From the NCBI RefSeq assembly GCF_903969135.1, contig NZ_LR824569.1, positions 868,001 through 932,000 of the forward strand: DNA of 64,000 nt, written 5' to 3'. Each line of letters begins with the position of its first letter. Position 1 is the first letter of the stretch. Made by a program: the position numbers and the translations under genes. Source of the DNA: Chryseobacterium sp. JV274 (GTDB lineage Bacteria; Bacteroidota; Bacteroidia; Flavobacteriales; Weeksellaceae). The notes beneath the pieces were generated by a model. The model ran no database searches and had not been told where the DNA came from. It was given only the letters and a program-made list of their open reading frames with translations. Positions 18,065 to 27,307 of the stretch are shown piece by piece.

Positions 18065-19672
18065 CTATTTAATTTTTCTGGCGATATAGTCACTTTCATT
18101 TCCTAATCTGTCAATGGCTTTTATAGCAACTGCACTCAGCTTTTTACCGTCTTTAAATTTAGGAATGTCTTTTGAAAGGGTATCTAACGTCAAAATTTCC
18201 GTTTGCCATACTCCATTGTATTGTGTAAAAAGAACCCACTGGAAAACATCAGCAGCATTTTTCGTACTCCAGCTTGTCTGTGCGAAGCTTCCGTTGTCTG
18301 CAATAAACAATGTAGGAGTTTGCAATGGAACCGCTTTTATCCATGGCGATTTTGGTACTAATGCTTTTTCACTGTACGGTCCGCTTTTCAAAGCAGGCAG
18401 CATATTTGGATTTTTCGTAAGCCCAGCAATACTCCAGTGAATTTCTCCGGCATCATTTTTCAGAATATTTCGGGAAATTGCAATCTGATTTTTGATTTCC
18501 GTAGGACGGTCTGATACTTTGATCTCAACAGTATTTAATCCCGGCCATAAGTGACGGTTCATAGTATTTTCAGACTGCCACCAGCTTAACAGGGCTTCAA
18601 AACTCTGTCCTTTGGAATCGATGGGCCAGTAAAGTTGTGGTGAAAAATAATCTACCCAGCCTTTATTTAACCATAATTTAGCATCTGCATACAGCTCGTC
18701 ATACTGTGAAGATCCTACAACTCCAGCAGGATATCCAGGTTTCCATATTCCGAACGGGCTGATCCCGAATCTTACATTATTTTTTTCTGCATGAATTTCT
18801 TTGTAAATACGTTCTACAAATTTATTCACATTATCTCTTCTCCAATCTGCTCTGGATAAGGTACCGCCACTGCTTACATAAGCGTTCCAGGTAGCATTAT
18901 CGGGAAAATCAGCACCTCTGTTATAGGTGGCATAAGGATAGAAATAATCATCAAAGTGAACGGCATCAATATCGTATCTTTTTACAATATCTTTCACCAC
19001 ATTGGATACGTGCCCTTGTGTTTTTGGATTAGCAGGATCAAACCAGTACATCCCGTTTTTTAATCTTAAAACAATATCGGACAGTTTATTGGCCATTGAC
19101 AGACTATTCACGGCACCACCATTGGCATGGTGTGCACGATAAGGATTTAACCAGACATGCAGTTCCAAGCCTCTTTTATGAGCTTCTTCTATCCAAAACT
19201 GAAGTGGGTCATAGTTCGGAGAAGGTGCCTTTCCTGTTTCGCCGGTCAGAAAGTAAGACCAAGGTTCAATATTACTTGTATAGAGGGCATCTGCAGAAGG
19301 TCTGATCTGAAAAATAGCAGCATTGAAATTGTTATCTTTCAAGATATCAAGCATACTGATTGCTTCTGCTTTTTGCTGTTCCACCGTAAGATCATTTCTT
19401 GACGGCCAGTTGATATTGGCTACACTCGCGATCCATGCTCCACGGAATTCTCTTTTGATTTCCGGAAGATTGGTTCTGAAATTTTCTTCAGTTGGAGTTG
19501 TTGTCCCTGTAGTTGGTTTTGTTATTACAACAGGCGCTTTTGGTGGAGTTGTATTGTTAGTGGGTTTTGTTGGATTCTTCGTGGAAGGTGTTTTTACAAC
19601 ATTGTTCTGTACGGAACATGAGGTGTAAGATGCAAAAACGCCCAATAAAACGATAAGTTTTAATTTATTCAT
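18065..19672 (-). CDS. GH10-like (DUF187 / YngK-type) lipoprotein
   Basis: A 535-residue lipoprotein whose signal MNKLKLIVLLGVFASYTSCS puts the lipobox Cys near residue 19. A Pro/Thr-rich linker (NPTKPTNNTTPPKAPVV) follows. The remainder is a glycosyl-hydrolase-like TIM barrel: WIASVANINWPSRNDLTVEQ, NFNAAIFQIRPSADALY, LHVWLNPYRAHH, DAVHFDDYFYPY, RFGISPFGIW, DYFSPQLYWPI. This is the YngK/GHL10 family, thought to act on cell-surface or peptidoglycan-type glycans. The catalytic acid is not assigned here. The residue before MNKLK was rejected as start because it adds only MTMR. Monocistronic. Confidence 0.9.
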   Translation of the reverse strand: MNKLKLIVLLGVFASYTSCSVQNNVVKTPSTKNPTKPTNNTTPPKAPVVITKPTTGTTTPTEENFRTNLPEIKREFRGAWIASVANINWPSRNDLTVEQQKAEAISMLDILKDNNFNAAIFQIRPSADALYTSNIEPWSYFLTGETGKAPSPNYDPLQFWIEEAHKRGLELHVWLNPYRAHHANGGAVNSLSMANKLSDIVLRLKNGMYWFDPANPKTQGHVSNVVKDIVKRYDIDAVHFDDYFYPYATYNRGADFPDNATWNAYVSSGGTLSRADWRRDNVNKFVERIYKEIHAEKNNVRFGISPFGIWKPGYPAGVVGSSQYDELYADAKLWLNKGWVDYFSPQLYWPIDSKGQSFEALLSWWQSENTMNRHLWPGLNTVEIKVSDRPTEIKNQIAISRNILKNDAGEIHWSIAGLTKNPNMLPALKSGPYSEKALVPKSPWIKAVPLQTPTLFIADNGSFAQTSWSTKNAADVFQWVLFTQYNGVWQTEILTLDTLSKDIPKFKDGKKLSAVAIKAIDRLGNESDYIARKIK

Positions 19673-19758
19673 TCTCATAGTCACAACACTACTTTAAAAT
19701 TTATTTTTTATTTGTCAGAGATTATTATGCCAAAATAAGCATTTTAATGGGTTTATAT

Positions 19759-19785
19759 AGAAAAAGCCTCGAAAATCGAGGCTTT
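19759..19785 (-). terminator. Terminator of typA
   Basis: AAAGCCTCG / CGAGGCTTT stem around AAAAT, with five A on the plus-strand left side giving a T run for minus-strand transcription, 23 bp past the typA stop. Confidence 0.85.
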
Positions 19786-19807
19786 GATTTTATGTATAAG
19801 ATTTTTA

Positions 19808-21613
19808 TTATGCTTTTGCAGATCTTTCTACTCTTTTTCTTTCTTCTTCAGAAAGTAATTTCTTTCTCATTCTGATAAAGTTTGGAGTTACCTCAATTGC
19901 TTCATCAGCCTGGATGTATTCCATACATTCTTCAAGAGAGAATAATATTTTTGGTGCAACACCTGTATCTTTATCTTTTCCAGAAGCTCTCATGTTATTC
20001 AACTGTTTTGCTTCAACGATGTTTACTACCAAGTCACCTGGCTTATTTTGCTCACCGATAACCATACCTGCATAGATCTCCTCACCTGGATCAACATAGA
20101 ACTTACCTCTATCCTGTAATTTAGCGATAGAATATTCTGTAGCTGGACCTTGAGTTTTGCTGATCAATACACCATTACTTCTTCCAGGAATAGCTCCTTT
20201 GAAAGGCTTATATTCTGTGAAACGGTGTGCCATAATAGCTTCACCTGCAGTAGCTGTCAACATTTGAGAACGCAATCCAATCAAACCTCTTGAAGGAATT
20301 TCGAATTCCATGTGCTGCATTTCACCTTTAGTTTCCATAATGTGAAGGTCTCCTTTTCTCTGGGTCGCCAAGTCGATAACTCTTGAAGCATATTCTTCAG
20401 GAACGTCAACAACCAAAGATTCATAAGGCTCACATTTTTCTCCGTCGATTTCTCTCAAGATAACCTGTGGCTGACCAATTGTCATTTCGTAACCTTCTCT
20501 TCTCATTGTTTCAATTAAAACTGACAAGTGAAGAATACCTCTACCAAAAACCAAGAAAGTGTTTGCATCATCCGTCTGCTGAACTCTTAATGCTAAGTTT
20601 TTCTCTAATTCTTTGTATAATCTTTCTTTAAGGTGATTTGAAGTAACATATTTACCGTCTTTACCGAAGAAAGGTGAATTGTTGATAGAGAACGTCATGT
20701 TCAACGTAGGCTCATCAATTGCAGTTCTTTCCAATGGTTCAGGATTTTCAAGATCTACGAAAGAGTCTCCAATCTGGAAAGCATCAAAACCTACTACAGC
20801 ACAGATATCTCCTGCTTGTACTTCAGTTACTTTTTTCTTCCCTAATCCTTCGAAAACGTATAGTTCTTTTACTTTTCCTTTTACAATTTTTCCATCTGCC
20901 TGAGCAAGACCGATCCATTGAGATTCTTTAAGTTCACCTCTTGTTACTTTTCCAATTGCAATTCTTCCTAAGAAAGAAGAGAAATCTAATGAAGTAATCT
21001 GCATCTGAAGGCTTCCTTCCGTTACTTTCGGTTCAGGAACATATTGTAAAATACCATCTAATAATGGCATAATATCTTCAGTTTGCTCTAAAGAAGTGTT
21101 GAACCAACCTTGTTTTGAAGATCCATAGAATGTAGGGAAATCCAATTGCTCTTCTGTAGCTTCAAGATTGAAGAATAAGTCAAATACCTTATCGTGAACT
21201 TCGTCAGGACGGCAGTTTGGTTTATCTACTTTATTGATTACCACTAATGGTCTCAATCCTAGTTCCAATGCTTTCTGTAGTACGAATCTTGTTTGTGGCA
21301 TTGGTCCTTCGAACGCATCTACCAACAAAATAACTCCATCAGCCATTTTCAATACTCTTTCTACTTCTCCACCAAAATCGGCGTGACCAGGAGTATCAAT
21401 TACGTTAATTTTTGTGTCTTTATAAGTAACAGAAATATTCTTGGATAAGATTGTGATCCCTCTTTCTCTTTCAAGATCGTTGTTATCCATAATTAACTCC
21501 CCACTCTCCTGATTTTCTCTGAAAATGTTGGTAGCGTGAATGATCTTGTCAACCAAAGTCGTCTTCCCGTGGTCAACGTGTGCGATAATCGCAATATTTC
21601 TAATGTTTTGCAT
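19808..21613 (-). CDS. typA: Translational GTPase TypA/BipA
   Basis: TypA/BipA is an EF-G-like GTPase that binds 70S ribosomes and helps 50S assembly and stress adaptation. The 601-residue product is complete. The G1 motif is AHVDHGKTTLVD, the switch region is ERERGITILSKN, and G3/G4 motifs are DTPGHADFGGEVERVL and INKVDKP. The BipA-specific C-terminal part has FEIPSRGLIGLRSQMLTATAGEAIM and NNMRASGKD. Start MQNIRNIAIIAHVDHGK is standard. Monocistronic. Confidence 0.97.
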   Translation of the reverse strand: MQNIRNIAIIAHVDHGKTTLVDKIIHATNIFRENQESGELIMDNNDLERERGITILSKNISVTYKDTKINVIDTPGHADFGGEVERVLKMADGVILLVDAFEGPMPQTRFVLQKALELGLRPLVVINKVDKPNCRPDEVHDKVFDLFFNLEATEEQLDFPTFYGSSKQGWFNTSLEQTEDIMPLLDGILQYVPEPKVTEGSLQMQITSLDFSSFLGRIAIGKVTRGELKESQWIGLAQADGKIVKGKVKELYVFEGLGKKKVTEVQAGDICAVVGFDAFQIGDSFVDLENPEPLERTAIDEPTLNMTFSINNSPFFGKDGKYVTSNHLKERLYKELEKNLALRVQQTDDANTFLVFGRGILHLSVLIETMRREGYEMTIGQPQVILREIDGEKCEPYESLVVDVPEEYASRVIDLATQRKGDLHIMETKGEMQHMEFEIPSRGLIGLRSQMLTATAGEAIMAHRFTEYKPFKGAIPGRSNGVLISKTQGPATEYSIAKLQDRGKFYVDPGEEIYAGMVIGEQNKPGDLVVNIVEAKQLNNMRASGKDKDTGVAPKILFSLEECMEYIQADEAIEVTPNFIRMRKKLLSEEERKRVERSAKA

Positions 21614-21714
21614 AAAAGATTTTTACGGGTGCAAAAGTAGTGATTTTTAATGAAAAAATATTTACTTATACAAATATTTAATATTATGTTTAAAATACTT
21701 ATTTACAAGACAAT

Positions 21715-21740
21715 AAAAAAAGAGTGTTCCAAAAACACCC
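21715..21740 (-). terminator. Terminator of the interrupted peptide gene
   Basis: On the minus strand GGGTGTT, a 5-nt loop, then AACACTC followed by seven T. It lies just downstream of the 21751 stop, showing that the now-interrupted peptide gene was a genuine transcription unit. Confidence 0.75.
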
Positions 21741-21750
21741 TTTAGTCTAT

Positions 21751-21957
21751 CTATATACAGATTTGTACTTCACATGGATCTACTGCAGGCGGTTCTCCAC
21801 AAATAATGTCAAATTCACCACAATTGCTGGAAAATCCGGTTCCCCAACCCCATCTTACAGCACATGTATCTGCATCTTTACATCTCACCATTCCTTTAAT
21901 GATTCCTCCCTGAACTGAAATGAAATCAGTTCAGGAAATTTTTCTAAGATTTCTCAT
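21751..21957 (-). pseudogene. Gly-Gly-leader Cys-rich peptide gene with in-frame TGA at codon 9
   Basis: From the ATG at 21957 the frame reads MRNLRKIS, then TGA (21931-21933), then TDFISVQGG and a 51-residue Cys-rich core (IIKGMVRCKDADTC..., six cysteines) to TAG at 21751. It matches the common flavobacterial leader pattern MKNLKKLSREELKSVQGG position by position, with the stop where Arg is expected. A CGA-to-TGA transition explains it with one base change. No alternative start lies between the stop and the GG site. It may be a recently inactivated gene, a recoded stop or a sequencing error. Confidence 0.6.
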
Positions 21958-22066
21958 GTTGTTTTATTTATTTGTTATTAGCCTGATAAAATTATTAAAA
22001 AAAACGTAACAACAATTATTTATTACAATATTTAACATTAAAAAAAACAGCATAGCTTACTTTATA

Positions 22067-22318
22067 TCAATATCTTATCAATCTGTAAAAAAGTACCAGG
22101 TCAATTAAAACCACAATAAAAAATTTCACAAGAAATGATTTTTTGGAAACTTTATGATTGAAAATAATCATTCCAGAGGCTGCTCCTACAACACCTATAA
22201 GAGATATTCCTAAAAGCATATTTTCTGAAATTCTCCATTGCTGTTTTTTGGCTTGCCATTTATCAAAACCGAAGACACCAAATGTAATAAGATTAGCTAT
22301 GAATAGAAAAGGAATCAT
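22067..22318 (-). CDS. DUF1294 membrane protein
   Basis: An 83-residue integral membrane protein of the DUF1294 family. The hallmark FGFDKWQAKKQQWRISE follows the first helix (PFLFIANLITFGVFGF). LLGISLIGVVGAASGMIIFNHK and the terminal helix VKFFIVVLIDLVLFY complete the three-helix pattern, and the motif HKVSKKSFL is typical. Function of the family is unknown; full-length members may carry an N-terminal cold-shock domain, which is absent here. No operon partner is seen. Confidence 0.85.
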   Translation of the reverse strand: MIPFLFIANLITFGVFGFDKWQAKKQQWRISENMLLGISLIGVVGAASGMIIFNHKVSKKSFLVKFFIVVLIDLVLFYRLIRY

Positions 22319-22405
22319 TTTAAAATTAATTTAAAACAAAAATAAAGTTTAATTTATATATAGGAAAATCCCGGAATTTAAATCAAGATACAGAATAAGA
22401 TTATT

Positions 22406-22413
22406 TAAATTTG
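22406..22413 (+). promoter_or_regulatory. Bacteroidota -7 promoter box
   Basis: TAAATTTG fits the TAnnTTTG -7 consensus and lies 24 bp before the ATG at 22437. No clear TTTG-type -33 box was found. Confidence 0.45.
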
Positions 22414-22424
22414 CCCTCCGTTAA

Positions 22425-22793
<369 letters not shown>

Positions 22794-22833
22794 TTTCTTT
22801 TTAAAAAGGGTAAAGAATGGTTTTAAAAATAAA

Positions 22834-22862
22834 AAGAGCTGCCTTAATCAAGACAGCTCATT
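22834..22862 (-). terminator. Terminator of the YceI gene
   Basis: GAGCTG-C-CTT / AAG-A-CAGCTC stem. The minus-strand RNA ends in a T-rich run (CTCTTTTTATTTTT), 22 bp after the YceI stop. Confidence 0.8.
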
Positions 22863-22883
22863 AGTTATTAAAGTTTAAATAAC

Positions 22884-23561
22884 TTATTTTTTAGCTTTTA
22901 CATCGATAGCAATTTCGATATCTTTGCTGATCATCCATTCTGCCGGATCTGCTTCTGAAGTACCAAACTTAAGTCCCCAATCAGCTCTGTTTACAGTAAA
23001 TTTAGCCTGAATAGCCGCTGAATTTTCTGCTACATCTACTTTAGCAGGGAAAGTAACATTCAATGTCTTTCCTGATAATGTAAGGTTTCCGCTTACTGTC
23101 TTATTAGCTCCTGCTACTGCATCTTTCGGTGCTTCTTTCAAATCTACAACACTTGTAATTTTGAAATCTGAGGTAGGGTTTTTCGCTGTATCAAAGAAAT
23201 CAGGAGTTTTCAAGTGAGTTTCAAGGTCTGCAGGTTTTTTATCTTTTTCTGTTACTGAAGCCGGATCTACCTTAATAGAGTTCATATCGATTACGAAGTT
23301 TCCTGCAGAAACCTGACCTCCGTCAACACTGATATCTCCAGATTTTACAGTAAGTGTTCCCCAACGAGGTGCCATACCTCCTTTATGGAAAGCTTTCCAG
23401 TTTACTACTGAACCTACTGTATCTACTGCAAGTGTTTCACCTTTGCTCTCTGCTACGGTTTGTTCCTGAGCTGTAGCAGCAGTATCTGCAGTTTTTCCTT
23501 TATTACATGATGCCAAAAGCAATCCTACTCCTACTAATGCAATTACGCTAATTTTTTTCAT
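22884..23561 (-). CDS. YceI-family lipoprotein
   Basis: A 225-residue lipoprotein (VIALVGVGLLLASCNKG, lipobox Cys about 19) followed by a YceI-like beta-barrel that in homologues binds polyisoprenoid or other amphiphilic lipids. Family features are the opening strand ETLAVDTVGSVVNWKAFHKG, GGMAPRWGTLTVKSGDI, and VTEKDKKPADLETHLKTPDF. SDFKITSVVDLK, VSGNLTLSGKTLNVTFPAKV and the C-terminal RADWGLKFGTSE follow. The Thr/Ala-rich linker TADTAATAQEQ is a typical lipoprotein tether. Monocistronic. Confidence 0.92.
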   Translation of the reverse strand: MKKISVIALVGVGLLLASCNKGKTADTAATAQEQTVAESKGETLAVDTVGSVVNWKAFHKGGMAPRWGTLTVKSGDISVDGGQVSAGNFVIDMNSIKVDPASVTEKDKKPADLETHLKTPDFFDTAKNPTSDFKITSVVDLKEAPKDAVAGANKTVSGNLTLSGKTLNVTFPAKVDVAENSAAIQAKFTVNRADWGLKFGTSEADPAEWMISKDIEIAIDVKAKK

Positions 23562-23671
23562 ATTGAACTGTTTTAAAAAAGTTTATTGAAATTTTGTTGT
23601 TTTCGGGTACAAAAATAGAAAAACCTATTCGGAGGCACCTTATCATACATCAAGAAATACAAAATTATATA

Positions 23672-23983
23672 TTATTTGCAATTGTAAACCCATTTACGAG
23701 ACACCTCTCTTCTGTATTGTGAGTCATAGCTGCTAAAGAATTCCTGATTCTTTACCGTTTCATTTCTAAAGCAATCTTCAGCATTGTCTTCCTGAAGATC
23801 ACCTTTAGCAATCCATCCTGTATCGGAATAATCTGTATAACTGCCATCATGTTCATTTTTTAATACAACAATCCGTTCATACTCCTGTACCTTACACTTG
23901 CATATTTTAGGCTCTTCAGGCTCTCTTTGATAACAAGACGCTAAAAAAGAACAGCAAATGAATAATGTAAATATTTTTTTCAT
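23672..23983 (-). CDS. Small lipoprotein, 103 aa
   Basis: Predicted lipoprotein: MKKIFTLFICCSFLASCYQ places the lipobox Cys at residue 17. The mature part begins REPEEPKICKCKVQEYERI and contains several cysteines (CKCK, AEDCFRN, terminal YNCK) plus aromatic residues. I do not recognise a domain. The frame is open 20 codons further upstream but that part is not signal-like, so the start at 23983 is chosen. Single gene, divergent from the region ahead of tex. Confidence 0.7.
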   Translation of the reverse strand: MKKIFTLFICCSFLASCYQREPEEPKICKCKVQEYERIVVLKNEHDGSYTDYSDTGWIAKGDLQEDNAEDCFRNETVKNQEFFSSYDSQYRREVSRKWVYNCK

Positions 23984-24198
23984 GTTATTAGTTTTGATAT
24001 TATAAAAACATAAACTAAGTAAAATATTTAAATACAAAACCACAGTAAATAGAAATTTAAAAATTAATTTTCAATCACTTAAGATTACATTCATAAAGGC
24101 CGAAGATAGATTTTTAATTTATTTAATACAGGAAACCATAAACTTACACCAACGATTTGTCTAAACTTAAATCTTTATATAATCTTCATTGTTTATAA

Positions 24199-24303
24199 GT
24201 ACAGTTTTACAACAATGATGATGCAAAGAAGTATAAAGTTATTATAATAGGATATGATAAAAACAATGATACTCCGCTTTATTATAATGAAGTACTGCCT
24301 TAA
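24199..24303 (+). pseudogene. Possible 3' remnant of a gene
   Basis: A 34-codon open stretch without a start codon (VQFYNNDDAKKYKVIIIGYD, then KNNDTPLYYNEVLP) ends at TAA 24303, 22 bp before a strong plus-strand terminator. The composition is protein-like, which suggests the surviving tail of a lost small gene. It is too short for assignment and could be fortuitous in AT-rich DNA. Confidence 0.25.
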
Positions 24304-24325
24304 TTAATTTTAAGTTTTTTATTAC

Positions 24326-24360
24326 AGCCTGATTGCATTTTGTTGTAATCAGGCTTTTTT
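24326..24360 (+). terminator. Orphan plus-strand intrinsic terminator
   Basis: AGCCTGATT (24326-24334) pairs with AATCAGGCT (24347-24355), followed by TTTTTT. It lies 63 bp upstream of tex with no intact gene before it on the plus strand, so it ends either the remnant at 24199-24303 or an unannotated small RNA. Confidence 0.75.
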
Positions 24361-24422
24361 ATAGCTGTATTTTATTTTTTTCTCATTCCAAAACGCTATT
24401 TTAGCTATCCGAAAACAGAACA

Positions 24423-26546
24423 ATGACGACCGTAGAATTTATACAAAAACAGCTCAATATTTCTGAGAAGAGCATCAACAATACTTTACAATTATTAGCA
24501 GAAGACTGCACTATTCCTTTTATTTCGCGTTACCGAAAAGACAAAACCGGAAATCTTGATGAAATACAGATCGAACAGATCTCAAAGATCAGTAAGCAGT
24601 TTGAAGACATTGTCAAGAGAAAAGAGTCTATCTTAAAATCTATAGAAGAGCAGAATGCTTTAGCCCCTGAGCTTCAACAGAGAATTGAAGACAGCTTTGA
24701 TATTCAGGAGCTGGAAGACCTTTATCTGCCTTTCAAAAAACGTAAAAAAACAAAAGCTGATACCGCCAAGGAAAAAGGATTGGAACCTTTGGCAAGGATC
24801 ATTATGAGTCAGAAAAATAATGACATTCAGTTTCTGGCTTCAAAATATCTGAATGATGAAGTTTCCTCTGAAGAAGAAGCGCTTCAGGGGGCAAGAGACA
24901 TCATGGCAGAATGGATCAACGAAAATATGTATGTCCGCAAGAATCTCCGCAGACTCTTTCAGCGTAAGGCGGTTGTTACCTCCAAAGTTGTAAAAGCTAA
25001 AAAAGAGGAGGAAGACGCCCAAAAATTCTCCCAATATTTCGAATGGGAAGAAAGTCTCAGCAGAACACCTTCTCACAGACTTCTGGCGATGTTAAGAGCA
25101 GAAGCTGAAGGTTTTGTAAAAACGAATGTAGGGATAGATAAGGAAGAAGCCATCGATTTTATTGAGAAAGCTATTATCAAATCCAATAATGAAAGTTCAG
25201 AACAAATTGCTATAGCGATAAAAGACAGCTATAAAAGACTTCTGGAACCTGCTATCTCCAATGAAGCTCTACAGGAAGCCAAAGAAAAAGCAGATAAAAA
25301 AGCGATTGAGATTTTCTCTGAAAACTTAAGCCAACTTCTACTGGCTCCTCCTTTGGGGGAGAAAAGAATTCTGGCAATAGATCCGGGATACCGAAGCGGA
25401 TGCAAAGTAGTGTGCCTGGATGAAAAAGGAGACTTACTGCACAATGAAACTCTTTACCCTCACGCTCCACAGAATGAAAGCGGGATGGCTATGAAAAAGA
25501 TCCGTTCTATGGTGAATGCTTATAATATTGAAGCGATCTCCATTGGTAACGGAACGGCAAGCCGGGAAACAGAATTTTTCATTAAAAAGATTGCTTTCGA
25601 TAAGCCGTTGCAGGTTTTTGTAGTTTCAGAAGCCGGAGCATCAGTGTATTCTGCCAGTAAAATTGCAAGGGAAGAGTTTCCAACATATGATGTAACAGTG
25701 CGTGGAGCCGTTTCCATCGGAAGAAGACTTTCTGATCCGCTGGCTGAATTGGTAAAGATTGATGCCAAATCTATTGGGGTTGGACAATACCAACACGATG
25801 TAGATCAGACTCAACTGAAAAATGAACTGGATTCTACAGTGATGAAATGTGTAAATTCTGTGGGAATTAATTTAAATACAGCAAGTAAATCGCTTTTAAG
25901 CTATGTTTCCGGAATTGGAGAAAAAATGGCTGAAAACATTGTCAATTATCGTGCTGAAAACGGAGCATTTGAAGACAGAAAACAGCTTAAAAAAGTTCCT
26001 AGACTTGGAGAAAAAGCCTTCCAGCAAGCAGCCGCATTTGTAAGAATTGCGAATGCCAAAAACCCACTGGATAATTCCGCTGTACATCCTGAAGCTTATG
26101 GGATTGTAGAAAAAATAGCCAAAGACTTAGGCATTAAAACTGATGAGCTGATTGCCAATAAAGAAAAAATAGCTCTGGTAAAACCGGAAAGCTATATCAC
26201 AGGAGAAATCGGGATCTTAGGAATCAAGGATATTTTAAAAGAGCTTGAAAAGCCGGGTCTGGATCCAAGAAAAGCTGCCAAAGTATTTGAGTTTGATCCT
26301 ACAGTTAAAAGCATTAAAGACTTAAAAACAGGCATGATTCTCCCCGGAATTGTCAATAATATTACGGCTTTTGGATGTTTTGTGGATCTTGGAATAAAAG
26401 AAAGCGGATTGGTTCATATTTCCCAGTTGAAAGACGGCTTTGTATCGGATGTCAATGAAGTAGTAAAACTTCACCAGCATGTACGTGTAAAGGTAACAGA
26501 AGTAGATGAGGCGAGAAAAAGAGTGCAGCTGAGCATGATTTTGTAA
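24423..26546 (+). CDS. tex: Tex-family RNA-binding transcription accessory protein
   Basis: Tex is a conserved cytoplasmic nucleic-acid-binding protein of the Spt6-like family, linked to transcription and RNA turnover. The 707-residue product follows the usual order: an N-terminal helical region (MTTVEFIQKQLNISEKSI, FISRYRKDKTGNLDEIQIEQ) and a YqgF/RNase-H-like domain (ILAIDPGYRSGCKVVCLDEKG, ISIGNGTASRETE). A helix-hairpin-helix motif (LLSYVSGIGEKMAENIVNYR) and a C-terminal S1 RNA-binding domain (LKTGMILPGIVNNITAFGCF, LVHISQLKDGFV) complete it. Length is slightly under the about 770 residues of E. coli YhgF. Monocistronic or read with the HAD gene 42 bp downstream. Confidence 0.96.
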   Translation: MTTVEFIQKQLNISEKSINNTLQLLAEDCTIPFISRYRKDKTGNLDEIQIEQISKISKQFEDIVKRKESILKSIEEQNALAPELQQRIEDSFDIQELEDLYLPFKKRKKTKADTAKEKGLEPLARIIMSQKNNDIQFLASKYLNDEVSSEEEALQGARDIMAEWINENMYVRKNLRRLFQRKAVVTSKVVKAKKEEEDAQKFSQYFEWEESLSRTPSHRLLAMLRAEAEGFVKTNVGIDKEEAIDFIEKAIIKSNNESSEQIAIAIKDSYKRLLEPAISNEALQEAKEKADKKAIEIFSENLSQLLLAPPLGEKRILAIDPGYRSGCKVVCLDEKGDLLHNETLYPHAPQNESGMAMKKIRSMVNAYNIEAISIGNGTASRETEFFIKKIAFDKPLQVFVVSEAGASVYSASKIAREEFPTYDVTVRGAVSIGRRLSDPLAELVKIDAKSIGVGQYQHDVDQTQLKNELDSTVMKCVNSVGINLNTASKSLLSYVSGIGEKMAENIVNYRAENGAFEDRKQLKKVPRLGEKAFQQAAAFVRIANAKNPLDNSAVHPEAYGIVEKIAKDLGIKTDELIANKEKIALVKPESYITGEIGILGIKDILKELEKPGLDPRKAAKVFEFDPTVKSIKDLKTGMILPGIVNNITAFGCFVDLGIKESGLVHISQLKDGFVSDVNEVVKLHQHVRVKVTEVDEARKRVQLSMIL

Positions 26547-26564
26547 TTTTCGGCTGTAAATTAA

Positions 26565-27239
<675 letters not shown>

Positions 27240-27255
27240 TGAAATTTCATACAAT

Positions 27256-27285
27256 TAAAAAGGCTGCCCATTGAGGCAGCCTTTA
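27256..27285. terminator. Bidirectional terminator
   Basis: AAAAAGGCTGCC and GGCAGCCTTT around CATTGA, between the convergent HAD and M28 genes, with T-rich flanks on both strands. Confidence 0.85.
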
Positions 27286-27307
27286 CTTTTTATATAGTAG
27301 AAAATTT

